A stretch of DNA of 64,000 bases. It comes from Vallitalea okinawensis (lineage in GTDB: Bacteria; Bacillota; Clostridia; Lachnospirales; PQDH01). Of this stretch, positions 35,508 to 45,325 are shown piece by piece. Positions within the stretch are counted from its first letter, which is position 1. Every line of letters starts with the position of its first letter. The notes beneath the pieces are model-generated. The model had not been told where the DNA came from, searched no databases, and saw only the letters and a list, made by a program, of their open reading frames with translations. The stretch is from the NCBI RefSeq assembly GCF_002964605.1, contig NZ_PQDH01000001.1:744001-808000 (forward strand), given 5' to 3'. The translations under genes were made by a program, and so were the position numbers.

Positions 35508-36710
35508 CTACCAATATTTATTCCAGACTTTAAGGACTCTCATTAACGCTTCAGTATAAAAGTAATCTCCCCAAATACAAAGATCATCTATATTTGTGTT
35601 TCTTTTGTAAGCATATACACCATGAAGTAGAATTCCATTTGAATGAGGTATTTTTTTGGTAGTATAATGTTTTGAGAGTGTTTTTAACATCTTTAAAGCT
35701 GCTTTTTCGTAAATCATTTTATCTGAATCTGATACTGGAAGGTGCTTAGATAACTCTAGCAATCCACATATAGCTGGAGTAGCAGCTGAAGTGTCCCTTT
35801 GGCAATCATTTTCTGTAAATACTAAATCCCATCCACATATATCGTCATCAGGAAGTCTATTGAGATAATAATTGGCCATTTTTCTAGCAATTTCAAGCAT
35901 TCCTTTATCTTTTGTATAGCCATAAGTCAGTGCAAACCCATAGATAGCCCATGCTTGCCCCCTAGCCCAACTAGATGTATCGCTATACCCTTGACCTACT
36001 GTTTTAGCAACTACTTTCCCTGTATTTTTATTAAAATTCACTTCTTGAAATGTTGAAGCATCTTCTCTAAGAGCATGCTCTGCTGCCTGCTTCATGTGTT
36101 CATATGCCATCTGATAATATTTAGGATTTCCTGTAACTTCACTTGCCCAAAACAATAAATGCACATTCATGCTACAATCAATAATGAATTGAGATTCATC
36201 ATCTGGAATAATACCAGGTCTTTTTCCCCTATCGATAATACCTATAGATTTAACATACCTTCTACTCAAGTAATCCGCAGCACCTATAGCAACTTTTTTT
36301 GCTTCTTCATTACCATTAATTTTATAAGGTGCAACGCATGATAAACTATATAAAAACCCTAAATCATGATGATCAATTCCAAGTCTTCCATCTAATCTTT
36401 TTTTGAAACTCTGTACATGGCTTTCACCTATCTTTTTATACTTTTCATCATCAGTCCATTCATAAGCAAGCCAAATCATTCCACTCCAAAAACCTTGAGT
36501 CCATCCACCACCATTAAATTCTTGCGAATATTTATTTTTCATTGTTACAGCTGATGGAAATACATCATCTGAAAACTCTTCACTCATTTCTTCTATCTTA
36601 CTTATTATAAAATCCATTTCATTAATAAAATCTTGCTTATTTATTTTAAAATCTAAAAAGCGTTGCACATTATTAACCGGTTCATTTATCACATTTTTAA
36701 TGAATTCCAT
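35508..36710 (-). CDS. GH88 unsaturated glucuronyl hydrolase
   Basis: 400 residues. GH88 enzymes remove the 4,5-unsaturated uronic acid left at the non-reducing end by polysaccharide lyases. The two conserved aspartates known from UGL are visible in DHHDLGFLYSLS and FIIDCSMNVHLLFW; other blocks are GGGWTQGFWSGMIWLAYEW, YSDTSSWARGQAWAIYGF and DTSAAT. No signal peptide, so it acts in the cytoplasm on disaccharides brought in by the ABC system next to it. Terminal position of the ABC-GH88 unit, 92 bases after the binding protein gene. Confidence 0.9.
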   Translation of the reverse strand: MEFIKNVINEPVNNVQRFLDFKINKQDFINEMDFIISKIEEMSEEFSDDVFPSAVTMKNKYSQEFNGGGWTQGFWSGMIWLAYEWTDDEKYKKIGESHVQSFKKRLDGRLGIDHHDLGFLYSLSCVAPYKINGNEEAKKVAIGAADYLSRRYVKSIGIIDRGKRPGIIPDDESQFIIDCSMNVHLLFWASEVTGNPKYYQMAYEHMKQAAEHALREDASTFQEVNFNKNTGKVVAKTVGQGYSDTSSWARGQAWAIYGFALTYGYTKDKGMLEIARKMANYYLNRLPDDDICGWDLVFTENDCQRDTSAATPAICGLLELSKHLPVSDSDKMIYEKAALKMLKTLSKHYTTKKIPHSNGILLHGVYAYKRNTNIDDLCIWGDYFYTEALMRVLKVWNKYW

Positions 36711-36802
36711 ATCATCACTCCTTGTATATTTAATATTGCTCTCATTTACATCTATATATCGAATATTTAATAGCCAGCATAAATACTGGCTATTAAAGTA
36801 AT

Positions 36803-38434
36803 TTATTTAGATGAGTTATATCTATCTAGCGCTGATTGATAGATTTTGATATATTCATCTAACCCCATATCATAGAGTTTTTCAACATAATCATCCCATT
36901 CCTCATCTATACCGCCTTCCATCATCCATCTTGCATAATTTTCATTAGCATAAGTATTTATATCTGCTGATAACTGTGATATTCTTTCATTCTCCTCTAA
37001 TGTAAAGAACACATCCGGATAAGTTTCTTCTGGATAATAAGCATTATATAATTGATCAAGTTCTTGCTTTTCTATGATGTGTGCTGGTTTGTCAATAAAT
37101 CTATCACCATTACTTTTAGTCATAACGAATACTCTATGTCCATTCCAAGGAAAGTACTTATCATCTTCCTTGTTTCCTCGTTCAGGAATTTTTGTAATAC
37201 TAAGTGTGTCATCATCATTCTTCTCCATATGAACACCAATGTAATACTGTAAACTCGCTTGGACAGCAAAATCTGGTTCATATAATGCATCAATCCATCT
37301 CATTGCTATCTCAGGTACCTCACATTGTGATGTAATTACTCCTCCTCCTCTTGCCACCTTACTTCCCATAAGTGGCCATAACTGATCGCCATTTGGTCCA
37401 GCAAGTGGTGATATTGCTACATAATCGTTATCTTCTTCTGATCTTCTCCAACCAGTACTTCTCCAACTTTGAAATGCACCAATAATTCTCTCTTCCCCTT
37501 TAGTTTTACCTTTTAGCACAGAACCATCTTGAGTAAACGCTTCTGGATCAATTAACCCTTCTTGAAATAACCTGTTGAAGTACGTTATCGCTTCTTTGTA
37601 TTCTGACAATACTGCCGTATAAACTACTTTACCATCATTTACAGCTATATGTGTTTTATGATCATCAACCACACCAAAGGAACCAAACAAATCAGAAATA
37701 TTATTATTATTGAATGTTAATGGTATTTCATCTGATTTATCATTTCCATTTGGATCATTTTCTTTAAAGGCTTTTAGAACATGATAAAATTCTTCTGTTG
37801 TTGTTGGTACTTCTAAATTTAACGTATCTAACCATTCTTTGTTCATATAGAGTGGAGCACTAGTTGTTATCGGGAACCCTCTATCAAATGAAGGTCCTCC
37901 ATAAATATGACCATCTGGCGCTATCGAAGCCAACTTAACCTGAGGATGCTCTTCGAATACTTTTGTAAGATTTAAACCATATTCATCGATTAAACCCTCC
38001 ATAGGAACTAATAACCCTTGAGTACCATATTTCAACACATCACTATTACTAAGTACACCAGCTCCTATAAAGATGTCTGGTAAATCACCACTAGCAAAAA
38101 GCAGACCCTTTTTCTCTTTCCATGCGTCTTCAATAACAGCTTCCCATTCAATGTGCACATTCGTTTTTTCTTCAAGATCTTGATAAAGAATAGGATTGAT
38201 TTCGCTAGAACCTTCTTGAACTGTTCCTAAAACTTTTAAAGTAACCTTTTCATTGACAATTGGGTAACCAGTTTTATTGAAATTATCCTCTTTTTGCTCT
38301 GTTTCTTGCTTTACTGATTGATTACTATTAGAGTCATCTGCATTAGTATTGTCAACAGAGTTACTTGTACATCCTACAACTGCCATTACCATAAACATCC
38401 ATAAGCTTATTACTGTTGTCAACTTTTTTTTCAT
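36803..38434 (-). CDS. Sugar ABC transporter substrate-binding lipoprotein (LplA-like)
   Basis: 543 residues. The signal sequence ends in a lipobox VVGC at about residue 22, so it is a lipoprotein on the outer face of the membrane. The body matches large family-1 extracellular binding proteins of the LplA/YtcQ group (EEKTNVHIEWE, FASGDLPDIFIG, GLLVPMEGLIDEYG, KEWLDTLNLEVPTTTEEFYH). It partners with the two permeases upstream; as usual for this group the ATPase (MsmX-like) is not encoded nearby. Uronic-acid containing oligosaccharides are the probable ligand given GH88. Confidence 0.88.
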   Translation of the reverse strand: MKKKLTTVISLWMFMVMAVVGCTSNSVDNTNADDSNSNQSVKQETEQKEDNFNKTGYPIVNEKVTLKVLGTVQEGSSEINPILYQDLEEKTNVHIEWEAVIEDAWKEKKGLLFASGDLPDIFIGAGVLSNSDVLKYGTQGLLVPMEGLIDEYGLNLTKVFEEHPQVKLASIAPDGHIYGGPSFDRGFPITTSAPLYMNKEWLDTLNLEVPTTTEEFYHVLKAFKENDPNGNDKSDEIPLTFNNNNISDLFGSFGVVDDHKTHIAVNDGKVVYTAVLSEYKEAITYFNRLFQEGLIDPEAFTQDGSVLKGKTKGEERIIGAFQSWRSTGWRRSEEDNDYVAISPLAGPNGDQLWPLMGSKVARGGGVITSQCEVPEIAMRWIDALYEPDFAVQASLQYYIGVHMEKNDDDTLSITKIPERGNKEDDKYFPWNGHRVFVMTKSNGDRFIDKPAHIIEKQELDQLYNAYYPEETYPDVFFTLEENERISQLSADINTYANENYARWMMEGGIDEEWDDYVEKLYDMGLDEYIKIYQSALDRYNSSK

Positions 38435-38518
38435 TATACTTCCCCCATTCGTTTGTTTAATTATTTATTATCATCAAATACATGCAGCATTACACCTATT
38501 TGATAAATACAGCACTAT

Positions 38519-39412
38519 CTATCCTTTTACTGATCCAATCATTACACCTTTTATAAAGTATTTTTGCATAAATGGGTAAATAATTAATACCGGAATACTG
38601 GATACAATAATTAGCCCATATTTCATTAATTCTACTAGCGCTTGTCTTCTTTCCGCATCTTCCATGTCCATCATTGTATCACTTACATCATTTTGAACAA
38701 GTATCCCTCGTAGGATTAGCTGGAGAGGATATAAGTTATTATCCTTTAGATAAATTAACCCCTTAAAGTAATCATTCCAATGTGCTACACCATAATACAA
38801 AGCTAGCACAGCCATAATAGCTTTGGAAAGAGGTAATACGACTTTAAAAAAATATTGAAAATGAGAGCTACCGTCAATTGTAGCTGCTTCATAGAGCTCC
38901 TCAGGTATGGTATTTTCCATAAATGATCTAGTGATGATGACATTAAATACATTGATGGCACCTACTACCACCATTACCATCCAATTATTGAGTAAACCTA
39001 AATTCTTCACCACTAAATAAGTGGGAATCAATCCACCGTTAAAGTACATTGTAATAATTAGAAAGATCATGACTACTCTTTTACCAGAAAACTTCTTTCG
39101 GGATAATGGATACGCCATTAACATGGTTAAAAAAATATTAATAAGCGTTCCAAGAAAAGTATACATTAATGTATTTCTATAACCAATCCATATATCTTTA
39201 TATTCAAAAATCTTTTTATATCCTTCAAAGGTTACTTGCACCGGTACAAATATAACCTTACCACTTTGGACAGCAACAGGATTTGAAATCGATGCAATAA
39301 TTATAAAGTACAAGGGATATAAAACAACTATTAACGCTAAAGACAAAAGAAAGTAATTCATTGTATCAAAAATTATATCTTCACGTGATCGTTTAATAGA
39401 AATCGTCTTCAT
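38519..39412 (-). CDS. Sugar ABC transporter permease (LplC/YtcP-like)
   Basis: About 297 residues with six predicted membrane helices and the EAA loop EELYEAATIDGSSHFQYFFKVVLPLSKAI. ATG at 39412 has AGGGAGG six bases upstream; the open frame extends to 39430 and would overlap the partner gene. It forms the pore with the 39424-40377 product and follows it by 11 bases. Confidence 0.9.
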   Translation of the reverse strand: MKTISIKRSREDIIFDTMNYFLLSLALIVVLYPLYFIIIASISNPVAVQSGKVIFVPVQVTFEGYKKIFEYKDIWIGYRNTLMYTFLGTLINIFLTMLMAYPLSRKKFSGKRVVMIFLIITMYFNGGLIPTYLVVKNLGLLNNWMVMVVVGAINVFNVIITRSFMENTIPEELYEAATIDGSSHFQYFFKVVLPLSKAIMAVLALYYGVAHWNDYFKGLIYLKDNNLYPLQLILRGILVQNDVSDTMMDMEDAERRQALVELMKYGLIIVSSIPVLIIYPFMQKYFIKGVMIGSVKG

Positions 39413-39423
39413 TGCTTTCCTCC

Positions 39424-40377
39424 CTACCATAGACTTGTCTCAGTTAGTTTCTTAGCCAATCGATTCACTGATACAAGTAAAATAATATTAATGATTGTAT
39501 TAAATAGACCAATTGCAGCTGAATAGCTGTATTGTGCTTCGATAAGCCCCACCTTATATACATAGGTGGAAATAATCTCAGAAGACTTAAGATTCATATC
39601 GTTTTGAAGTAGGTAAGCTTTTTGAAAACCAACATTCATTATCCGCCCAAGACTTAATATCAAGAGAATAACTGCAGTTGGCATTATACCTGGTATATCA
39701 ATATGTCTAATAATTTGAAACTTTGATGCTCCATCAACCTTGGCGGCTTCGTATAGTTCAATATTAATTCCTGCTAATGCTGCAAGATAAATAATCGAAC
39801 CCCATCCAGCCCCCTGCCAAATACCAGATAGAACGTAAATTGTTTTGTACCACTCTGCTTTTGCTAAAAAGACTATAGGATCTTTTCCTAATGCCATTAG
39901 CATAACATTAACAAAACCATTCCTCGGAGATAAAAACATCTGAATCATCCCCACCAAAACAACTATTGAAATAAAATGAGGTGCATAAGTGACTGTTTGC
40001 ACAACCTTTTTAAACCTTTTGTTGACAGTTTGATTCAACATCAGTGCTAAAAGAATAGGTATAGGAAAACCTGCAGCAAGCTGATAAAAACTTATCCCCA
40101 ATGTATTGATCATCAATCTCCAGAACTGATAGGATGATATAAATCTTTCAAAGTGCTTTAATCCTACCCAAGGGCTTCCCCATATCCCCTTGATATCAAT
40201 AAAATCTCTAAAGGCAATTTGTACACCATACATAGGTATGTAATGAAAAATAATAAAATAAATAATACCCGGTAATAAAAAGAGGTATAGTTGATAATCT
40301 TTTCTTAACGTAATGAAAGTCTTCTTCGAAAAGAATATATGCCTATTTTTATTTTCGTTTAAACTTATAACCTTCAT
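39424..40377 (-). CDS. Sugar ABC transporter permease (LplB-like)
   Basis: 317 residues, six helices, EAA motif IELYEAAKVDGASKFQIIRHIDIPGI. The N-terminal block QLYLFLLPGIIYFIIFHYIPMYGVQIAF is typical of LplB permeases. First gene of the transporter unit; start ATG follows GGGGGAAGAG. Confidence 0.9.
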   Translation of the reverse strand: MKVISLNENKNRHIFFSKKTFITLRKDYQLYLFLLPGIIYFIIFHYIPMYGVQIAFRDFIDIKGIWGSPWVGLKHFERFISSYQFWRLMINTLGISFYQLAAGFPIPILLALMLNQTVNKRFKKVVQTVTYAPHFISIVVLVGMIQMFLSPRNGFVNVMLMALGKDPIVFLAKAEWYKTIYVLSGIWQGAGWGSIIYLAALAGINIELYEAAKVDGASKFQIIRHIDIPGIMPTAVILLILSLGRIMNVGFQKAYLLQNDMNLKSSEIISTYVYKVGLIEAQYSYSAAIGLFNTIINIILLVSVNRLAKKLTETSLW

Positions 40378-40704
40378 CTCTTCCCCCTAACTACTAAATA
40401 ATCCAAAAAATCTTTTTTAACTTTATAGGACATATAGCTTAGTTATAACTTAGCAGCTGCTTATGGTGTTTATTATAATGAATGTACTCAAGAAAAGTAA
40501 ATCAACAGTTATCTATCAAGTATGCTCCAATTTAGTAAACTTCCTGACAACCCTTGAAAAGTAAGCAATACGCTTATTTTCTTTGAGATAATATGCATTT
40601 ATTAAACCCATATGCATTTATTAAAAATTACCATATACTCAACAATGAATTAGGAAATCATGGTATAATTACTACACATTATTAATTTCTACAGGAGTGA
40701 TACT
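40378..40704. promoter_or_regulatory. Divergent promoter region, ABC operon and its regulator
   Basis: AT-rich gap. For the regulator gene an extended -10 TGGTATAAT lies at 40661-40669. For the ABC operon a minus-strand TATAAT is present near 40477, with no convincing -35, as expected for an activator-dependent promoter. No further gene is seen. Confidence 0.45.
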
Positions 40705-42966
40705 ATGTTGACAATGAAAAAATCACCAATCTTTTATAAGTTTTTGGCTTCCTATTTACTACTTTTAAGTTTGCCAATTTTGCTTCTTGGAGCATACACA
40801 TACACTCACTCCATCAAGACTTTAAGTGAAGAAGCTATGCTTAATAATGTTGATCATATCAATAAACTGAAAAATATTATCGACTTTCAAATTGTTCAGC
40901 TGGATAGTACAAGTAATCAGCTGAACCTTAACACTGATTTAAAACCATTCTCTCTAATCGACAACCCCGTTAAAGCTCTAGAAATAAAAAAAGAGCTTAT
41001 GAATTTCACAGTAACAAATCCGTTTATCTATGAAATCTTTTTATACTATCATGGTGATACCTATATCTATTCCTCTAAAACATCATGTCAAATTGACTCT
41101 TTCAAAACATACTTATATGACTATGAAAACTGGTCTTTGGAACAATTTAAATATGACATCAATAATGCTAAGGAATTTTCTTTACGTCCAGTAGAAAGCG
41201 TAACCTATACTGGAACATTGGACATGAATTTATTCACATTTATCTATCCACTTTCAAATGATGGTGTAAATCCTTATGGTACAGTTTTGGTGTTAGTAAA
41301 TGAAAACCAGTTTAATAAGCTTATCAATAGCATTGAATCTTATAATGATATGAATACAATTATACTTGATAAAAATAACGAAATCGTATCTCAGTCTTAT
41401 GATGCTGATTATTTACAATCTGAAATATTTAGGACCTTTTATACTGGATATGAAAGCGCTCCTAAGACAAAACAACTGACATGGAATAATACAGAATACA
41501 TAGCATCAAAAGTTAAATCATCGGAGACTGGATGGTCATATATCTCCGTTGTACCTTATAAAACCATTATGAATAAAGTTATATCAACCCAATCTAAGTT
41601 CGTTTATAGTATCATTCTGATTACTATCCTTGGGGGACTTGTCATCTACTACATTATGCGTACAAATTATTACCCTATATATCAGTTAAAAAATTTGTCT
41701 CAGAAAATCATTAATGTTTCTGATGCCTATAACCCAGTAGATGAATTAGATTCCGTACAAAAGACAATTGAATATCTTGCAGAGAAAAATAAAGAATTAA
41801 AGCTGAAGGTTGATAATAATGTTATTCCAACCAAAAACTTTATATTTATAAGGCTTCTTCGAGGCGATTACAGTCAAATCCAACATTTGAACAATGACTT
41901 AAAGCATTGTAACGTGCAGTTTACTAATTCAAATTTTGTTATTAGTATCTTTTATTTTAAAAAGATATCTAATGAGATAAAAAATCACCTTGCCCCTCTC
42001 ATCGAAAATGCTCTAACTCTTTTTAATACCTATTCATTAGAGCATGTAGAGCATAATAAGCTTATTCTTATATCTACAATTAAAACAAATGATGTAGTTA
42101 TATTTAAAACCGAACTTGAGAAACTGCAAATAAATTTATTAAGTAGTTATAACATTTCCTCCACAATAGGTATAGGTAGCCCATGTGAAGGAACTAATTC
42201 TATACCAAAATCTTACATGGAAGCTTCAACAGCTGTTGACTACCGTGTAGTTAAAGGTAATAATCAAGTAATAACCTTTGAAGAAATTGCACCCAAACAA
42301 TATTGCAATGATCTATATCCTCATGAGCAAATACATATTCTTCAAAATATCATAAAGCTAGGTGATATTTCTAAATTAGATAATATATTATCCAACATTG
42401 TTAACTACTTAAAAGACAATAACACGCCTATCTTTATCGCTAGAGGAATTTGTTATGATATGATTCATGAAATAGGAGAAACAGTAGATACTTTAGAAAA
42501 ATCCTCCATTACTAACGACAAACTTTTTCCTGACATCTTCACTATAGTAGAATTTGATACTCTAGAAGAATTAGTAGATACCATAAAATCCTTTAGTATT
42601 GAGATTTGTAAAATGGTAAAAAGAAGTAAACAGATAAAGTCCAATAATCAGACCCAAAAGATGATTAACTATATAGAAACTAAATACGATGATCCTTTAT
42701 TTTCAACTGAACAAATGGCTTCACACTTCAATATGTCATCAGCAAGCCTATGCCAAGTCTTTAAAAATAGTACAGGATATAAAATTTCAGATTATGTAAT
42801 TGAGTTAAGAATTAATAAAGCTAAAAACATGTTAGTAACTACAGACCTTCAATTGAAAATGATTGCAGAATACGTGGGATATTTTAATGTTTCCAGCTTT
42901 ATAAGAAGGTTCAAGAAAATAGAAGGCATCACACCTGGAAATTATCGAGATTTGAATAAAGCCTGA
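40705..42966 (+). CDS. Membrane-bound AraC-family regulator with extracellular sensor domain
   Basis: 753 residues. A first membrane helix at about 12-33, a Cache-like extracellular domain to about residue 295, a second helix at about 297-315, a linker (KNLSQKIINVSDAYNPVDEL) and a C-terminal AraC DNA-binding domain (FSTEQMASHFNMSSASLCQVFKNSTG, then KMIAEYVGYFNVSSFIRRFKKIEG). Such one-component regulators are typically divergent from LplABC sugar transporters, as here. The sensor probably detects the oligosaccharide or its binding protein outside the cell. AGGAGTG fixes the start. Confidence 0.88.
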   Translation: MLTMKKSPIFYKFLASYLLLLSLPILLLGAYTYTHSIKTLSEEAMLNNVDHINKLKNIIDFQIVQLDSTSNQLNLNTDLKPFSLIDNPVKALEIKKELMNFTVTNPFIYEIFLYYHGDTYIYSSKTSCQIDSFKTYLYDYENWSLEQFKYDINNAKEFSLRPVESVTYTGTLDMNLFTFIYPLSNDGVNPYGTVLVLVNENQFNKLINSIESYNDMNTIILDKNNEIVSQSYDADYLQSEIFRTFYTGYESAPKTKQLTWNNTEYIASKVKSSETGWSYISVVPYKTIMNKVISTQSKFVYSIILITILGGLVIYYIMRTNYYPIYQLKNLSQKIINVSDAYNPVDELDSVQKTIEYLAEKNKELKLKVDNNVIPTKNFIFIRLLRGDYSQIQHLNNDLKHCNVQFTNSNFVISIFYFKKISNEIKNHLAPLIENALTLFNTYSLEHVEHNKLILISTIKTNDVVIFKTELEKLQINLLSSYNISSTIGIGSPCEGTNSIPKSYMEASTAVDYRVVKGNNQVITFEEIAPKQYCNDLYPHEQIHILQNIIKLGDISKLDNILSNIVNYLKDNNTPIFIARGICYDMIHEIGETVDTLEKSSITNDKLFPDIFTIVEFDTLEELVDTIKSFSIEICKMVKRSKQIKSNNQTQKMINYIETKYDDPLFSTEQMASHFNMSSASLCQVFKNSTGYKISDYVIELRINKAKNMLVTTDLQLKMIAEYVGYFNVSSFIRRFKKIEGITPGNYRDLNKA

Positions 42967-42996
42967 CCATTCTATTAGTTGGTTTCTCTTATTAAA

Positions 42997-43024
42997 AAAA
43001 GAGCGATCTTCCCATCGCTCTTTT
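42997..43024. terminator. Bidirectional terminator
   Basis: AAAAGAGCGAT and ATCGCTCTTTT with a 6-base loop; poly-A and poly-T flanks serve the regulator gene (plus) and the thiamin operon (minus). Confidence 0.85.
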
Positions 43025-43063
43025 ATTAATATTAACTCTTATCTACTTATATATATCACTCTA

Positions 43064-43861
43064 TCATTTATTCATCGCTTGTATAATCTGGTAGCAATGG
43101 TTCAATGGTCCACGACCTTTACCTAGATCCATCTGATCTTCAATAGCTCCTGTGATAAATGATTTACTACGTCGAACACACTCTTCTAAACTATATCCTA
43201 AGGCAAGATTACTAGCAATAGCAGAGGAAAGTGTACAGCCTGTTCCATGGGTATTGGCATTATCTACTCTATGCCCTTCAATCCAATAGTATTGACCATC
43301 TGAATAAAGTAAATCATTGGCGTGTTCTTCTAGATGACCACCTTTAATTAATATACTCCCATTCACCATTTCACTTATCTTTTTAGCTGCTTTCATCATA
43401 TCATCTGTGGTTTGAATGGTCATATCACTTAACAAGGCTGCTTCATATAAATTAGGTGTTATCACCGTTGCTAATGGCAGCAACCTTGAACATAGAGCTG
43501 TCATAGCTGACTCTTCCAATAATAAACTACCAGAAGTTGCAACCATCACTGGATCAACTACCATATGCTTAGGCTGGTACTTCTTTAACCCCTCAGCAAT
43601 GGTTTCAATAATGTCTTTTGATGCCACCATACCAATTTTAACACTGTCGGGTGGTATATCCGTAAACACACAATCCATTTGATTTTTTACAAAAGCTGTT
43701 GTACATTCTTCTATACCATAAACACCTGTTGTATTTTGAGCTGTTAATGCAGTAATGACACTCATCCCATAACAACCATGAGCCATAATCGTTTTTAAAT
43801 CTGCTTGAATCCCTGCACCACCACTACAGTCTGATCCTGCAATTGTTAATACTTTTTTCAC
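43064..43861 (-). CDS. thiD: Hydroxymethylpyrimidine/phosphomethylpyrimidine kinase
   Basis: 265-residue ribokinase-fold kinase giving HMP-pyrophosphate for thiamin synthesis. Opening TIAGSDCSGGAGIQADLKT and the catalytic NTHGTGCTLSSAIASN are diagnostic. Last gene of the thi operon; its start overlaps thiE by four bases (ATGA). Confidence 0.95.
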   Translation of the reverse strand: MKKVLTIAGSDCSGGAGIQADLKTIMAHGCYGMSVITALTAQNTTGVYGIEECTTAFVKNQMDCVFTDIPPDSVKIGMVASKDIIETIAEGLKKYQPKHMVVDPVMVATSGSLLLEESAMTALCSRLLPLATVITPNLYEAALLSDMTIQTTDDMMKAAKKISEMVNGSILIKGGHLEEHANDLLYSDGQYYWIEGHRVDNANTHGTGCTLSSAIASNLALGYSLEECVRRSKSFITGAIEDQMDLGKGRGPLNHCYQIIQAMNK

Positions 43862-44523
43862 TCGTTATCCCTCACTTCACTAAATAGAACATCGCATTTA
43901 TTTCGTAACTCCTCTGCTGCAGCTCCACAATCCTCCTTTGCAAGAATCGCCGATACGACTGCAACACCACATATACCACCGCCTTTAAGTTCTTTAATAT
44001 TGTCACTATTAATACCTCCAATAGCAACAACAGGTACATCAACTGCATCGCAAATTCCACGGAGTGTATCAAAGGCAATGGCTGATGCATCATCTTTTGT
44101 CATGGTTGGAAACATAGCACCAACCCCTAAATAATCAGCACCTTCTTTAACCGCTTTAACTGCTTCATCAACTGTGCCTACAGAGACTCCAAGTATCTTC
44201 CCTTCACCAAGGCGTTCTCGGGTCTTAACGACATCATCATCCTCTTGTCCAATGTGTACACCGTCTGCATCACAGGCAAGGGCAATATCAACAGCATCGT
44301 TGATAACGAAGGGCACTTGATAATCCTTGGCAATGTTCTTCATTTCCTTGGCTAATACTAAAAATTTTTCCTTTGCTAAATCCTTTTCTCGTAATTGCAG
44401 AAATGTTACACCATTTTTAAGGCTGGCTTCAACCTGTTGGCATAGACCTTTTTCATCAGCCCATGAACGATCTGTTACTAAGTATAGTCCTAATTTATTC
44501 TTCAAAGTATTCAACACGTACAC
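43858..44523 (-). CDS. thiE: Thiamin-phosphate synthase
   Basis: About 221 residues. It joins HMP-PP and thiazole phosphate. LYLVTDRSWADE, VTFLQLREKDL, CDADGVHIGQEDDD and the C-terminal PVVAIGGINSDNI are family blocks. The start overlaps thiM by 29 bases; the GTG at 44523 is followed within two codons by another GTG and a TTG that are better spaced from AAGG, so the true N-terminus may be two or three residues shorter. Confidence 0.94.
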   Translation of the reverse strand: MYVLNTLKNKLGLYLVTDRSWADEKGLCQQVEASLKNGVTFLQLREKDLAKEKFLVLAKEMKNIAKDYQVPFVINDAVDIALACDADGVHIGQEDDDVVKTRERLGEGKILGVSVGTVDEAVKAVKEGADYLGVGAMFPTMTKDDASAIAFDTLRGICDAVDVPVVAIGGINSDNIKELKGGGICGVAVVSAILAKEDCGAAAEELRNKCDVLFSEVRDNE

Positions 44524-45325
44524 CTTCTTCTAGTTGATCTTCTGTCATTAAGCTAACCTCATCTATGAGATACATTCTGAAATGACCGGTTCCCTCTTCA
44601 CGTTCCAATACTTTTGCGGCAGCTTTTTCGCCAGCAAAGCTCATATGAACAATGGCATGTACTGTACTTTCAAAAACTTCATCAGGTTGTCCACCACAAT
44701 ATGTAGCAATCATACTACCAAGCATACAGCCTGTTCCTGTTATTCGTGCCATTAATGTATGTCCATTTCGGCACAATGCCACTTTTTTACCGTCAGTGAT
44801 AATATCCAATGAACCGGTGATCACAACAATACTACCAAACTTTAAAGCAGCTTTTTTTGCAAAGGTAATAGATGAGTTCAATGTATCATCGGTTATCATA
44901 TCTTCCTCTTGAACATCCACACCACTGGTTGTTTTTGCATTGTTATAAAGGGCACGAATTTCTGAACTATTTCCTTTAATAACAGCAATTTTAAAATGCT
45001 CTAATAAGCGACCTGCTGTTTCATTACGCAGTGTAGAAGCACCCACTCCAACAGGATCTAAAACGATAGGTTTTCCTAGGGCATTTGCTTTTTTACCTGC
45101 TAACAGCATGGACTCTACTGTTCTTGTATTAAGTGTACCAATGTTTAAATAAAGAGCACTACTAATGGCTACAATCTCCTCAACTTCTTTCGCATCATCT
45201 GCCATCAAAGGTGCGCCTCCTGTTGCTAAAACCATATTAGCGCAATCATTTACTGTTACATAGTTGGTGATATTATGAACTAGAGGCGTTTTTTCTCTAA
45301 GATTTGTCATCATTTTTTTTAACAT
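44495..45325 (-). CDS. thiM: Hydroxyethylthiazole kinase
   Basis: 276 residues. It phosphorylates the salvaged thiazole alcohol. The blocks TPLVHNITNYVTVNDCANM, APLMADDAKEV, LDPVGVGAS and the active site RITGTGCMLGSMIATYCGG are diagnostic. It overlaps tenA by seven bases and thiE by 29. Confidence 0.95.
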   Translation of the reverse strand: MLKKMMTNLREKTPLVHNITNYVTVNDCANMVLATGGAPLMADDAKEVEEIVAISSALYLNIGTLNTRTVESMLLAGKKANALGKPIVLDPVGVGASTLRNETAGRLLEHFKIAVIKGNSSEIRALYNNAKTTSGVDVQEEDMITDDTLNSSITFAKKAALKFGSIVVITGSLDIITDGKKVALCRNGHTLMARITGTGCMLGSMIATYCGGQPDEVFESTVHAIVHMSFAGEKAAAKVLEREEGTGHFRMYLIDEVSLMTEDQLEEGVRVEYFEE

